Below are positions 1 through 9,248 of a DNA stretch of 64,000 nucleotides, in pieces. The notes under the pieces are model-generated. The model saw nothing but the letters and a program-made list of their open reading frames with translations, was not told the origin of the DNA and did not search any database. The translations under genes were made by a program, and so were the position numbers. This stretch comes from an uncultured Erythrobacter sp. (GTDB lineage: Bacteria; Pseudomonadota; Alphaproteobacteria; Sphingomonadales; Sphingomonadaceae), in contig CANLAD010000001.1 in NCBI GenBank assembly GCA_947488755.1, positions 2,551,501 to 2,615,500 of the forward strand. The letters run 5' to 3'. Position 1 is the first letter of the stretch; each line of letters opens with the position of its first letter.

Positions 1-1
1 G

Positions 2-202
2 CAGCTGGTCCACGATGTCCACGCCTTTGCCGGCCACATCGCCTGCGATGCGGCAAGCCGATCGGAATTGGTGGTACCGATCCGAGTTAGCGGCGCCGTT
101 AAGGCAGTGATCGACCTCGACAGTCCGATGGCCGGGCGGTTCACGGGTGACGACGCCGCCGGTGTAGAGCGGCTCGCTGAGACTATCGCGGATCGTATCT
201 GA
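2..202 (+). CDS. msrC: Free methionine-(R)-sulfoxide reductase, GAF domain (C-terminal part)
   Basis: The last 66 codons of a gene that begins before the window. The translation contains VHDVHAFAGHIACDAASRSE, then VVPI and DLDSP, which is the conserved stretch of fRMsr, a GAF-fold enzyme that reduces free methionine-(R)-sulfoxide with a catalytic cysteine (the Cys of HIACDAASRSE is one of the conserved active-site cysteines). It ends with TGA at 200-202, only 8 bases before the stop of the convergent usher gene. The N-terminal half cannot be seen. Identification rests on the motif and is firm for the family. Confidence 0.8.
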   Translation, partial: QLVHDVHAFAGHIACDAASRSELVVPIRVSGAVKAVIDLDSPMAGRFTGDDAAGVERLAETIADRI

Positions 203-210
203 TCGGATGT

Positions 211-3042
211 TTATCTGGGTTTACGCAGGCCGGTACTGTTTGCAGCGACTTCTCCATCGAGCTGTTGGGCCAATTCATCGCTGCCTCGCCCATCGGCTAC
301 CAGGCGGATCGCGCCATAGCGGATAACGTCGCGCTCACGGTCCAAAGCGAAGGTCGCGCTTCCATCCGGCAGAGATAGCTTCGATTCGACCTTGAGCGTC
401 CGCGCCGCATCCTCCCCGACCCGCAAGCTATATGTCCCATATGGCACGCGCTGGAACAGGAAGAAGCCGTCAAATTCACTGACGGTGCTTGCGGCGACGA
501 CGCCTCTCGGATCGACAAGCTCAAGCCGCACACCCGCCTGCTCAACGCCGGACACGCTCAGGATCGACCCTTCGACCTCGCCCGTGGCCGAGATCGGCAA
601 TTCTATCTTTGCAACCACGCCAGGTCGCGGCGTTATCACGATGCCCTTGCTTGATGGCGCGAGGAAGGGGTCTTCGAGCGATGTTTCATCGATCCCCACC
701 AGAACAGGTCGGAAGGGGCGCAAATCGTCGACAATCGCGCGGCCGTTTTCGCCCGTTACGGCGTCAGTTCTACGCAGTCCCGCTTCGACCATCACGTTCT
801 CGAGCAATTGCTCGCCCGGATCGCGGCGGCCATTGCCATCATCATCGCGGAACACGGTGACGGCCGCCTGCCCGCTGCGCGCCAATTTCGTGTTGGTCAC
901 ACGCACACCGCCCGAGATTGGGTCCGGACCCAGGCTGAAGGCCAATTGCACAGCGGCACCAATGGCGCCGCTGGTGGTTACGAACCCATCGCCGCGTAGC
1001 GACAGGGTATCGAAGCGACGCGTATAGCCGGCAGTTAGGCGAAATTCGTCGAGCCGGGCGTTGTAATCGACCTGGCCCTGCAATTCTGCATCTTCGCCCA
1101 AGTCGCTATCAAGCCGTACTGTCGCCACCTCAAGACCGCGGTTAGGCCCAGCTGCAAGAAAAGTCGCGTTGCCGCGCACCCGAAAATCGCGGAAACGCAT
1201 ATTGGCAAGCAAACGCACGCGCGTGTCGGTCGCCGCGGGCGTGTCGATGCCCGCGCTGCGCTGTTGATGGTTGAGCTGCGCTGAGAATGCCATGCGCCCT
1301 GCTGTAGCCGAAGCGGTGAGGACAAATTCTTCGATACTGGAACCATCGGCCAATTTTGCGTGCGACACATCGCCTTGCAGCGGCATCGTAAACCGGCCGA
1401 GGCTCAGGGACGTGTCGAAGTTGAAGCCCGCGCGGTAATCGATTGTTTCAAAAGCAAATTCGCTTGCGAAGTTACCGAATGAAACCAGCGCATTTGCGCC
1501 GAAGTTGATATTTCCAACGCGCCCAAGCGCCGATGCCTCGGCCACCGTACCGGCGCCGAGTTCATGTGCTGTCGCCAGCTCCACCTGCATTCCGCCAAGC
1601 GATCGAATCAACGCTCCTTCCGCATAGGTGCGCCGCTCGCCGTCGAATACGAGGTTCTGAATGCTCAACATGGCGCTCGTTCGCCGATCCAATCCGCGTT
1701 CGACCCCCACGCCCCAGCGCCACTCGCGTGACCCCAAATCAATCCCGGTCCCGAGATCGATCAGGTCGCGATTATCCTGCAAAACGCCCGCCCAATAATA
1801 GGTCTGGCCGGGTTCGATCTGATTGAAACCGATCGGAACCGAGGTTCGATCGCGGCGAATTTGCCCTTGCGGCCCGTAGAGGACGACTTCGAGCTCGTTG
1901 CGCCCGAAGAACAGCTCAACCTCGATGAATTCGTAACGCCCGTCCCCACGATCGTCCTGAAAGGCGATCAGCTGACCATTGCGATACAGCTCAGCATCCC
2001 AGCCAGCCGGCAAAGTTCCGCGCAGCGTTGTGGTGGAGAAGCGTGACGCCTGGCCAAGCGGCCTGTTGCTCACGAAAGCACCGCGACCGATCGCGGTTTG
2101 CGCCGAAAGGCGGCCTGGCAGCGTCTCGACGTCACCGACTGCCACTTGCGTTGCATTGAGGGGACCAAGCAATCCGCCCTCCGGATCGTTTCGATAGGCG
2201 CGCGCTCGCACCGCCTGGGGGGAGAGCGTGTCATCGGTTGCCACCCGGGCAAAATAACTCGCGCCCAGCGCTTCGCCAGCAGCATACAACTCGATCTGAC
2301 CTTCGACCCCGCTGCGACGACTCTCGCCGGTCCGCGCACCAATTCTGGCCACGACGTCAATCGAGGGGGTACGCCACGCCCGATATTCCATGTCCGCGCT
2401 TGGAAACTTCGAGAGATCGAATTGAGCCGGTCGGTTACGAAGTCGCGCGGCGCGACTACGACGCTCAATCGCCTGCATGAACGGCAGATCGCGGTCCGAG
2501 CGCAGGCGGACCACGGCGTTGAAGAGATCGGGCTCAAAACCGATGCCAAACCAGCGCGAAAGGGCCGTGGTTTCGACACACCAGCCCTCCGGTGTGTCAT
2601 AAATATCCCGCTCGATCGAAGATTCAGATATGTTCATGGTTTGTTCCACACCGCTTTCGCGATCCAGCGTGAACGTTTCGTCCTCGGCGAAGAGCCAGCC
2701 AGTCGCGCGGCGCGACTTCTTGTCTAGTCGAATGGGAAGGTCGAGCGACTGGATGACGTCGGCGAAATCGAGACAGATGCCCCGCTCGGTCTGGTAACCG
2801 CGCACGTCGTAGTTCAGCTTGTAGTTCTTGATGACCAATTTGAGGAACAGGAAATCGTCCTCATTGGCTTGCCACGTCGACACCGTATCTGGTGAGCTCT
2901 CCGCTTCCGAAACAGAAGGCGATGTCGCACTCGTCGGTTCTGCATTCTGGGCAAGCGCTTCGTCGCCGCCAAGCGTGTGCGGACCTATCATCGCGGCGAC
3001 ACACGCGGCGAAAGCTGAGAATTTTGGACGAGAACCGAACAT
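211..3042 (-). CDS. Outer-membrane usher-like protein of a chaperone-usher pilus
   Basis: A 943-residue protein with an N-terminal signal peptide (residues 1-31, ending near AALAQN). A periplasmic-type N-domain is followed by a long region of alternating hydrophobic beta strands (about 250-700) consistent with an outer-membrane barrel; the segment around WDAELYRNGQLIAFQDD resembles the plug/middle domain of ushers. After about residue 725 comes an SdrD/CarboxypepD-like region with a calcium-site-like loop FRDDDGNGRRDPGE, then a second regulatory-like beta domain. It is the last gene of a three-gene minus-strand operon after a DUF4402 subunit and a PapD-like chaperone, 48 bases from the chaperone. 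The context supports usher function; overall similarity to classical PapC is distant. Confidence 0.75.
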   Translation of the reverse strand: MFGSRPKFSAFAACVAAMIGPHTLGGDEALAQNAEPTSATSPSVSEAESSPDTVSTWQANEDDFLFLKLVIKNYKLNYDVRGYQTERGICLDFADVIQSLDLPIRLDKKSRRATGWLFAEDETFTLDRESGVEQTMNISESSIERDIYDTPEGWCVETTALSRWFGIGFEPDLFNAVVRLRSDRDLPFMQAIERRSRAARLRNRPAQFDLSKFPSADMEYRAWRTPSIDVVARIGARTGESRRSGVEGQIELYAAGEALGASYFARVATDDTLSPQAVRARAYRNDPEGGLLGPLNATQVAVGDVETLPGRLSAQTAIGRGAFVSNRPLGQASRFSTTTLRGTLPAGWDAELYRNGQLIAFQDDRGDGRYEFIEVELFFGRNELEVVLYGPQGQIRRDRTSVPIGFNQIEPGQTYYWAGVLQDNRDLIDLGTGIDLGSREWRWGVGVERGLDRRTSAMLSIQNLVFDGERRTYAEGALIRSLGGMQVELATAHELGAGTVAEASALGRVGNINFGANALVSFGNFASEFAFETIDYRAGFNFDTSLSLGRFTMPLQGDVSHAKLADGSSIEEFVLTASATAGRMAFSAQLNHQQRSAGIDTPAATDTRVRLLANMRFRDFRVRGNATFLAAGPNRGLEVATVRLDSDLGEDAELQGQVDYNARLDEFRLTAGYTRRFDTLSLRGDGFVTTSGAIGAAVQLAFSLGPDPISGGVRVTNTKLARSGQAAVTVFRDDDGNGRRDPGEQLLENVMVEAGLRRTDAVTGENGRAIVDDLRPFRPVLVGIDETSLEDPFLAPSSKGIVITPRPGVVAKIELPISATGEVEGSILSVSGVEQAGVRLELVDPRGVVAASTVSEFDGFFLFQRVPYGTYSLRVGEDAARTLKVESKLSLPDGSATFALDRERDVIRYGAIRLVADGRGSDELAQQLDGEVAANSTGLRKPR

Positions 3043-3090
3043 GATGCGGGCTGATCGTTCGGAACTTGCCGTCCGAACGGTTCACGAAAG

Positions 3091-3927
3091 CTAATTCAGA
3101 ACCGTATCGACCGCGGCGAGAAGACCGCCGCCGGCCTCGGGCATTTCGCGATATTCGATCCGCAGCTGGCCGTTCAGGGCGGAAGCCTGCTCCGGCGTGA
3201 GGCGAACACGCACTGTGCGCGCCTCGATCTCCGGATAGATTGCAAGGCCCGTCAGCTGAACGATAGGGTCTGCCACTCCCGCCTTCGTTACGCGTAACTC
3301 ACCGTAGGCCGAGCTATCACCAGCGCGGCTGATCGACATCGCAAGCTCGGGGCCATCCTCACCTTGAACGATGCTCGGCTGCGTGATCGCGACTTGCGCC
3401 TCAACCCGTCCATGACGCACGATGATCGGGATCGTCACACCGTAGATCGGGATGAGCTGGATCGATACGCTCTGATCCGTCTGCGGTTGCGAGGAAACCT
3501 CACGCGCCTTGGGGATCGCCTTGAAGGACATGTGAACCCGGTATTCGCCATCGGGAAGATCCGCACCCGGACGGGCTGCCAGGCGTACGGCTTGTGGCTG
3601 GCCCGGCGGCAAGGTGATGCGGCGCGGCGCGTAGCGGATCATGCCGAGTGCTGCCTCCTCAACCGCGTTGGCCTCGGTGCGCTCGATCGGGACCAATCGC
3701 CCATTTTCAAGCATGCGCCGCAGCTCGAGCCCGATGCGATAAGTGGCCTCCTCAGACCCGATATTGCTGAGGATTACCTCGGTTCCGCGCGAGCCATCGA
3801 GGATCACGCGGGTCGGCGCGACTAGCAAGTCGCCTTGCGCGCTCGCCGGAATGGAAGCCCCGCTCCCGGCAAAGGCGGCCAACGCCCATCCAAGATATTT
3901 GAGTTTGCTCTTGCCCCGAAATGCCAT
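3091..3927 (-). CDS. PapD-like periplasmic pilus chaperone
   Basis: 278 residues from the chosen ATG, which gives a clean signal peptide (basic start, hydrophobic core, cut near IPASAQ). An ATG at 4008 would add 27 residues ahead of the signal peptide and is less likely; an AGGACGG sequence lies upstream of the chosen start. The mature part begins GDLLVAPTRVILDG and continues with TYRIGLELRRM and a basic ITLPPGQPQAVRLAAR segment, the pattern of the PapD N-domain with its subunit-binding strand. The second domain carries the IPIYGVTIPIIVRHG stretch. It would hold pilin subunits in the periplasm and hand them to the usher encoded next. Confidence 0.8.
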   Translation of the reverse strand: MAFRGKSKLKYLGWALAAFAGSGASIPASAQGDLLVAPTRVILDGSRGTEVILSNIGSEEATYRIGLELRRMLENGRLVPIERTEANAVEEAALGMIRYAPRRITLPPGQPQAVRLAARPGADLPDGEYRVHMSFKAIPKAREVSSQPQTDQSVSIQLIPIYGVTIPIIVRHGRVEAQVAITQPSIVQGEDGPELAMSISRAGDSSAYGELRVTKAGVADPIVQLTGLAIYPEIEARTVRVRLTPEQASALNGQLRIEYREMPEAGGGLLAAVDTVLN

Positions 3928-4060
3928 GAAGTCGAACCGTCCTGTAGCTATTCTCAGCTTGATGCCATGAGCCCCCGCCCACGCATCTTCACGGAGCGTG
4001 GTAGACAATTACGGTTAAGAACCATTAAACCAGCTCCGATTTGCGGCGGTGCAAAAGCGA

Positions 4061-4092
4061 AGGCCGCACCCCTCTTTCGAGGAGTGCGGCCT
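4061..4092 (-). terminator. Hairpin between pilus subunit and chaperone genes
   Basis: A nearly perfect stem of about 14 pairs (AGGCCGCAC..CTC with GAG..GTGCGGCCT, loop TTTC) lies about 40 bases after the subunit stop. On the minus strand it is followed by TCGCTTTTGC. This looks like an attenuating or partial terminator that would let subunit mRNA outnumber chaperone and usher mRNA, as in many pilus operons. The T run is short, so read-through is expected. Confidence 0.6.
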
Positions 4093-4129
4093 GCTAGTTA
4101 CAGACATGCCGCGCATGGCGGCACATCGC

Positions 4130-4681
4130 TTACGAATATTCGACAGTGACTTCGAAGTCGCCCTGGAAGACGCCGGGTGCTTCCGTGCCGTCAACGGTGA
4201 TCGTGCCGCCCACTTCGAAAGACGCATCGCCTGCGCCATCGAGGGTCACTTCCGGACCGCCAGCGCCATTGTCGCTCGCCGTGAAGGTGTCGAGGACGAT
4301 GGCGTGCTCGGTTGCCGTCGCAGCGGTGTAATCGGGGTGGCGCAGTTCGATCGCGGTGGTCGGCAGGACAATCGTCACAGCCTTGTTGTTCGTACCCTCA
4401 ACCGTGAAACCCGCGACGGACGTGGTGCCCGAGCAGACGATGTCGGTGTCGGTGCAGGTCAGGCCCCCCGCAGCGGTGCCATCGGCGGCGAGCGTCACGA
4501 CGCCACCACCCGAAATCACCATCGTGCCGAAGTCGAGAGCAGCGACGTTGTTGAGCACGAGCGAATCGAGCACTTCTGCGGTTGCATCGGCGGACGCGGT
4601 ATCGGCGTGGGCCACCGAGCTCATTCCGAGCGCGGCAAACATCGCGATCCCGGCGGCGCCGAGGCGAAGAGTCTTGTTCAT
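4130..4681 (-). CDS. DUF4402 family pilus subunit
   Basis: 183 residues from the internal ATG (MNKTLRLGAAGIAMFAALG), which opens a typical signal peptide cut near VAHADT; an ATG five codons earlier is possible. The mature protein is acidic, poor in lysine and arginine, and rich in Thr, Val, Gly and Ala. It has the DUF4402 pattern (a LDFGTMVISGGG motif near the N-terminus, one cysteine pair in LTCTDTDIVCSG, and a C-terminal GDFEVTVEYS strand). Such proteins are small beta-rich secreted subunits found beside chaperone and usher genes. The 235 bases between this gene and parB hold its promoter; no clear hexamers were seen. Confidence 0.8.
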   Translation of the reverse strand: MNKTLRLGAAGIAMFAALGMSSVAHADTASADATAEVLDSLVLNNVAALDFGTMVISGGGVVTLAADGTAAGGLTCTDTDIVCSGTTSVAGFTVEGTNNKAVTIVLPTTAIELRHPDYTAATATEHAIVLDTFTASDNGAGGPEVTLDGAGDASFEVGGTITVDGTEAPGVFQGDFEVTVEYS

Positions 4682-4916
4682 ATCTGGTCCTTCCAAGCGT
4701 GGTCTGAATATCTATGCACGCATGGCGACGGCCCGTTTTTCCGCCGGTCATGCCTGCCGAATGGAGATTGGAGCCCATTCGCCAGACCCTAGTAGGATCC
4801 CCGAGTTCAACCTTCGTTATTTGGTATGGTTACAACAGCGTGAATGCGCCCGTGTCGCGTTCGGCAAAACCCCGCACTCATGGGCTTTCACACCAGTTCA
4901 GGCCTGAAGCGCCGCG

Positions 4917-5912
4917 TTAAATATCGCCGCCGGTCAGGCGCTGGCAGACCAGATCGAGCTGATCGAGAGTGCCATAACGAATCGTGACCGATCCCGATCG
5001 AGGGTCATCATCGGTGCGAATCTGGACCTTGAGTCCGAGAAACTCCTCCAGGTGACGCTGGACCGCCGCGATATCGGCGTTTTCCTCGCGGCCCGTCCCC
5101 TTCTTTTTTGAAGCACTTCCCGCCGATCCCGAAGACGTCTCGCCCGTGGCCGTGTCGAGCTTGCGCACAAGCGATTCGACCTCTCGAACCGAGAGGCCTT
5201 TCTCAACCGCCTGCTGCGCCAGTTGCGTCGCATCGGCCCGCCCGATCAGGGCGCGCGCGTGCCCCATCGACAGTTTTGCATTCTCGACAAGATCCAGCAC
5301 GCCATCGGGAAGCGCCAGAAGACGCTGCGTATTCGCGACATGGCTGCGCGATTTCTCCACCATGCTTGCGATTTCGGCCTGCGTCATACCCTCGCGTTCG
5401 GACAAGCGGTGGTAGGCGCGCGCCTCCTCAACTGGATTGAGATCCTCGCGCTGGAGATTCTCGATCAGAGCCAGCGCGACGACCTCTCCTTCATCGAGTT
5501 CGCGCACCAGTGCCGGGATTTCGTGCAGACGCGCTTTCTGCGCCGCCCGCCAGCGCCGTTCACCGGCCACGAGCTGATAGCGACCGCCGGTGCGCGGACG
5601 CACGATGATCGGCTGAATGACCCCGCGCTTCGCAATGGATGCTGCAAGCTCGTCCAGAGCCGTTTCGTCGAAATGCTTGCGCGGGTTGTCCTTGAGCGGG
5701 TCGATCGCCGAGAGTGGGACCATTCGCAGTTGCGACGCACCATCCGCGCCCTCGCCCCCACCGGAGCCTCCACCGCCCGATCGCACGAGCGGCTCCTCGC
5801 GCTGGGTCTCGCCCAGAAGCGCACCCAATCCCCTGCCAAGTCGCTTTCGACCATCAGCAGCGCTGCGGCTGGGAACCGAGAAGCGGATCGGGTCGGACGT
5901 ATCGCGGCTCAT
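4917..5912 (-). CDS. parB: Chromosome partitioning protein ParB
   Basis: 331 residues from an ATG that overlaps the parA stop (ATGA); the open frame continues upstream inside parA but that part is a shadow. The N-terminus has KRLGRGLGALLGE, the segment that stimulates ParA ATPase. A Gly/Ser-rich linker is followed by the ParB/Srx CTP-binding domain (NPRKHFDE, GVIQPIIVRP, LVAGERRWRAAQ) and the HTH (MTQAEIASMVEKSRSHVAN). It would load on the parS sites nearby, slide as a CTP clamp and guide origin segregation with ParA. Gene order and motifs make the call secure. Confidence 0.96.
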   Translation of the reverse strand: MSRDTSDPIRFSVPSRSAADGRKRLGRGLGALLGETQREEPLVRSGGGGSGGGEGADGASQLRMVPLSAIDPLKDNPRKHFDETALDELAASIAKRGVIQPIIVRPRTGGRYQLVAGERRWRAAQKARLHEIPALVRELDEGEVVALALIENLQREDLNPVEEARAYHRLSEREGMTQAEIASMVEKSRSHVANTQRLLALPDGVLDLVENAKLSMGHARALIGRADATQLAQQAVEKGLSVREVESLVRKLDTATGETSSGSAGSASKKKGTGREENADIAAVQRHLEEFLGLKVQIRTDDDPRSGSVTIRYGTLDQLDLVCQRLTGGDI

Positions 5913-6685
5913 GCGGCCTGCCTTTCTGATGGGAAGCGACCGATAAGCTCGCGCGCCAGCGACATGTAAGCACGGCTGCCGACGCAAGCCTGGTCGTAAA
6001 CAAGGGCCGGAAGCCCATGGCTCGGCGCTTCGGACAGGCGAACATTGCGGGGAATCACCGTGTCGAACACGAGGGTTCCCAAGCAATCGCGCACATCGTC
6101 CGACACCTGATCGGTCAAGCGATTGCGGCGATCGAACATCGTAAGCGCCACACCGATAATATCGAGCCGCGGGTTGAAACGCTGCTGCACGCGCTCGACC
6201 GTCTGAAGCAACTGGCTCAACCCCTCGAGCGCAAAAAACTCGCACTGAAGCGGGACGAGCAGCGTGTCCGCCGCACTAAGGGCATTGAGGGTGAGCAAAC
6301 CGAGGGAGGGCGGACAATCGATGAAACAGATATCGTGGTCGCGATGTTGGCGCAATGCGCGACTGAGCCTAGCAGTGCGTTCCTCGACATTGACAAGCTC
6401 GATCTCTGCCCCGCTAAGATCGACGGTCGCGGCGACAATATCGAGACCCGGGATATTGGTGTGCAGAACCGCCTGGTCGAGCGGAAGCTCATCCACGAGA
6501 AGGTCGTAGCTCGAAACAGGTCGCGCGTTCGCGTCGACGCCAAGGCCGGTCGAAGCGTTGCCTTGAGGGTCCAGATCGATCAGCAGCGTGCGCCAGCCTG
6601 TCGCGGCCATCGCAGTCGCCATGTTGATGGCGGTTGTGGTTTTGCCAACCCCGCCCTTCTGGTTCGCAATCGCTATCGTCAGCAT
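5909..6685 (-). CDS. parA: Chromosome partitioning ATPase ParA (Soj)
   Basis: 258 residues with the deviant Walker A motif KGGVGKTT near residues 9-17 and the LLIDLDPQGNAS Walker A' region. It has no N-terminal HTH, so it is the chromosomal type Ib-like ParA. It overlaps the end of rsmG by 7 bases and parB by 4, so rsmG, parA and parB are translationally coupled. It binds DNA as an ATP dimer and moves the ParB-parS complex toward the opposite pole. Confidence 0.96.
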   Translation of the reverse strand: MLTIAIANQKGGVGKTTTAINMATAMAATGWRTLLIDLDPQGNASTGLGVDANARPVSSYDLLVDELPLDQAVLHTNIPGLDIVAATVDLSGAEIELVNVEERTARLSRALRQHRDHDICFIDCPPSLGLLTLNALSAADTLLVPLQCEFFALEGLSQLLQTVERVQQRFNPRLDIIGVALTMFDRRNRLTDQVSDDVRDCLGTLVFDTVIPRNVRLSEAPSHGLPALVYDQACVGSRAYMSLARELIGRFPSERQAA

Positions 6686-7332
6686 GCCTTCGCTCCCGCC
6701 TTGTTACCCAGACGTCCCACGATGATGCCCGCCTCGCGGTCGGTCAATGATTGTTCCACGTGAAACATCGCACGCACATCACCATTTGCCTGATCCAGTT
6801 CTTGGGCGGCAGACCGGCCTTTGGGCAAGAGGTAGAGCGTTCTGTCTGTGGAGAACGGTGCGGATAAATGCAGGAGCTTTGGTAGTGGGGCGAAGGCTCG
6901 CGCGGTTATAACCGATGCACGAAAGCGCTCAACGCGCTCAAGTCGGCAACCCAGAACCTCACAATTCGCAAGACCCAGTTCGCGGCGGCAAAATGCGAGG
7001 AACTCCGCCCGGCGCTTTCGCGACTCGATCAATTTAATCTCTATTTCCGGGCGGAGGATGGCCAATACAAGTCCAGGCAGGCCCGGCCCCGACCCAAGAT
7101 CCATCCAAGGCGCCGTAGCTGCGACATTTGTTTCACGTGGAACATGCTCAAGCAGTTGCGCGCTGTCAGCGAGATGCCGTTGCCACAAACTGTCAAGTGA
7201 TCGCGCTGCGACGAGGTTCTGCTTCTGGTTTTCAGCCCGGAGCAAACGCGCGAACCGCTCGAGCCTCTCCAATCCGGTGTTGCCAGCTAATTGCGAGAGA
7301 TATGCACGCGCTTCCTCTTCATTGGTAATCAC
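6679..7332 (-). CDS. rsmG: 16S rRNA (guanine-N7) methyltransferase RsmG
   Basis: 217 residues from GTG at 7332, which overlaps the mnmG stop as GTGA; another in-frame GTG at 7347 would add five residues but has a poorer context. The Rossmann methyltransferase core shows [15 protein letters not shown] near residue 77 and [11 protein letters not shown] downstream. It methylates G527 of 16S rRNA. Two parS-like sites lie within this gene. It is part of the mnmG-rsmG-parA-parB cluster. Confidence 0.94.
   Translation of the reverse strand: MITNEEEARAYLSQLAGNTGLERLERFARLLRAENQKQNLVAARSLDSLWQRHLADSAQLLEHVPRETNVAATAPWMDLGSGPGLPGLVLAILRPEIEIKLIESRKRRAEFLAFCRRELGLANCEVLGCRLERVERFRASVITARAFAPLPKLLHLSAPFSTDRTLYLLPKGRSAAQELDQANGDVRAMFHVEQSLTDREAGIIVGRLGNKAGAKAC
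6752..6767. promoter_or_regulatory. parS site 1 (15/16)
   Basis: TGTTCCACGTGAAACA, one mismatch from the widely conserved parS palindrome TGTTTCACGTGAAACA. It lies inside the 3' part of rsmG, upstream of parA. Confidence 0.88.
7129..7144. promoter_or_regulatory. parS site 2 (15/16)
   Basis: TGTTTCACGTGGAACA, one mismatch from the parS consensus, inside rsmG. Confidence 0.88.
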
Positions 7333-9182
7333 GCCGCTTCTTGCCACCGCCGAGCGTGGACTAGAAGCGCCGACAACGCCGCTGGAGTCACACCAGAAAC
7401 GCGCGAGGCGGCCGCGAGTGTCGCAGGCGCCGCCGCAGACAAACGCTCAACCATTTCGTTCGAGAGGCCGGGCACCTTCGCGAATGGGAAATCCGCGCCA
7501 AGTGTAAGCTGCTCACTCGCACGTAATTCGCGCAGTTCAGCATCCTGCCTCGCAAGGTAGGGTGCGTAGGCGGCGTCCTCGGCCATCTCATGTGCCAACC
7601 CATCTGCACCGGGCACCTCCACACCGCCAGCGTCGGCGAGCATATCGAGCCGCACCTTGTCATGGCGCAGCCACTCGCCCAGCGTTTTCTCTCCTCCATC
7701 ACCTCGAACAGGAAGGCCGGCCTTCGCGAGCACCTTTGCATTGATCCGCCTGGCAAACACCGCCTCTATGTCCGAACGCGCATTCTCGCGGCGCTCGAAC
7801 CAATCACGCCGCTGCTGACCGACGCAGCCAGCCCTGATGCCCTCAGGGGTAAGTCGCGTTGAAGCATTGTTGGCGCGCAGGCGCAGGCGATATTCCGCAC
7901 GGGAAGTGAGCATCCGGTATGGCTCACTCACGCCCTGCAAAGTGAGATCGTCAATCATGACGGCAATGTATGAATTGGCTCGGTCGAGTTCGGGCGCCTC
8001 CAAAGACAGCTCGGCCGCCGCTGCACTCAGCCCGGCGATAAGCCCTTGCGCCCCGGCCTCCTCATACCCGGTCGTCCCGTTGATCTGACCGGCGCAGTAC
8101 AATCCGGGAATGGCGCGCAGCTGCAGGTCCGGGGTCAGCGCGCGGGGATCGATGTAGTCGTATTCCACGGCATATCCCGGCACTTCCATAACTACGCGCT
8201 CAAGCCCCGGCATCGCCCGCAACATGGTCAGCTGGACATCGACCGGGAGCGAAGTGCTTATTCCATTGGGATAAACGAAATGCGTGCTTAGACCTTCGGG
8301 TTCGAGAAACACCTGGTGCCCGTCCCGATCTCCAAAGCGATGAATCTTGTCCTCGATCGAAGGGCAATATCGCGGACCTGCCGCATCGATCGCCCCGGAG
8401 AACAGCGGTGAGCGATCGAGATTGGCCCGGATTGCATCATGGGCCGCTTCCGTGGTGCGGGTAATCGCGCAAAACACCTGCGGGTTTGCGCGCCTTGGCG
8501 TGAGCGGTGACATGGTCCATGCTTCGCCATCGGACGGCTGAACCGCCAGCGCGGCCCAATCAATTGTGCGCCCGTCGAGCCTAGGCGGTGTGCCGGTTTT
8601 CAAGCGCCCCATCGGGAGATCCGCGCCGCGCATCTGTTCAGCAAGTCTGGTGGCAGCATGTTCTCCAACACGACCACCCTCCACACGCTCCTCACCGCGA
8701 TAAAGAATACCGCCGAGGAACGTCCCGGTGCACATAATAACCCGAGGCGCGGCAATCTCGCTCCCATCGCCGAGCACCAGCCCGGCAACGCGCCCGCTTT
8801 TTAGGAGCAACGCCGCCGCCTCACCTTCAATCAGAGTCAGAGTTGTCTGCGTGCGGATCATCGACTGGATCGCAGCTTTGAACAGTGCGCGATCAGCCTG
8901 CACCCGTGGACCCCAGACCGCACTTCCCTTCGAACGATTGAGCATTCGATAGTGGATCGCTGCTGCATCGGCCGCGCGGCCCATCAACCCATCCAGCGCA
9001 TCTATTTCGCGGACCAGATGCCCCTTGCCCAGACCGCCAATGGCTGGATTGCAGCTCATTGCTCCGATGGCCGAAAGGTCGAAATTCACCAGGCCCGTTC
9101 GTGCGCCCATGCGCGCCGCCGCGCACGCCGCCTCAACTCCGGCATGTCCGCCGCCGACTACAATGACGTCAAAATCGTCCAT
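7329..9182 (-). CDS. mnmG: tRNA uridine-5-carboxymethylaminomethyl(34) synthesis enzyme MnmG (GidA)
   Basis: 617 residues from the ATG giving [19 protein letters not shown], the FAD-binding start; the frame is open 12 codons further but that would place the start in the parS intergenic region. Other signatures are [20 protein letters not shown] and [12 protein letters not shown]. With MnmE it installs the cmnm5 group on U34 of tRNAs. The length matches the family (about 620). It is followed with overlap by rsmG, and a perfect parS lies 40 bases upstream. Confidence 0.96.
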   Translation of the reverse strand: MDDFDVIVVGGGHAGVEAACAAARMGARTGLVNFDLSAIGAMSCNPAIGGLGKGHLVREIDALDGLMGRAADAAAIHYRMLNRSKGSAVWGPRVQADRALFKAAIQSMIRTQTTLTLIEGEAAALLLKSGRVAGLVLGDGSEIAAPRVIMCTGTFLGGILYRGEERVEGGRVGEHAATRLAEQMRGADLPMGRLKTGTPPRLDGRTIDWAALAVQPSDGEAWTMSPLTPRRANPQVFCAITRTTEAAHDAIRANLDRSPLFSGAIDAAGPRYCPSIEDKIHRFGDRDGHQVFLEPEGLSTHFVYPNGISTSLPVDVQLTMLRAMPGLERVVMEVPGYAVEYDYIDPRALTPDLQLRAIPGLYCAGQINGTTGYEEAGAQGLIAGLSAAAAELSLEAPELDRANSYIAVMIDDLTLQGVSEPYRMLTSRAEYRLRLRANNASTRLTPEGIRAGCVGQQRRDWFERRENARSDIEAVFARRINAKVLAKAGLPVRGDGGEKTLGEWLRHDKVRLDMLADAGGVEVPGADGLAHEMAEDAAYAPYLARQDAELRELRASEQLTLGADFPFAKVPGLSNEMVERLSAAAPATLAAASRVSGVTPAALSALLVHARRWQEAA

Positions 9183-9221
9183 GCGCCTGCAGATAGATAT
9201 GGTGTCGGCACGCGTCAAAGC

Positions 9222-9237
9222 TGTTTCACGTGAAACA
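9222..9237. promoter_or_regulatory. parS site 3 (perfect 16/16)
   Basis: TGTTTCACGTGAAACA, exact match to the bacterial parS consensus, in the 66-base gap between mnmE and mnmG. Confidence 0.95.
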
Positions 9238-9248
9238 ACACCAACAAG

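Noticed and set aside
5913..6245. 111-codon N-terminal extension of ParB
   Set aside because: It overlaps parA in another frame. The ATGA start at 5912 matches family length and the operon overlap.
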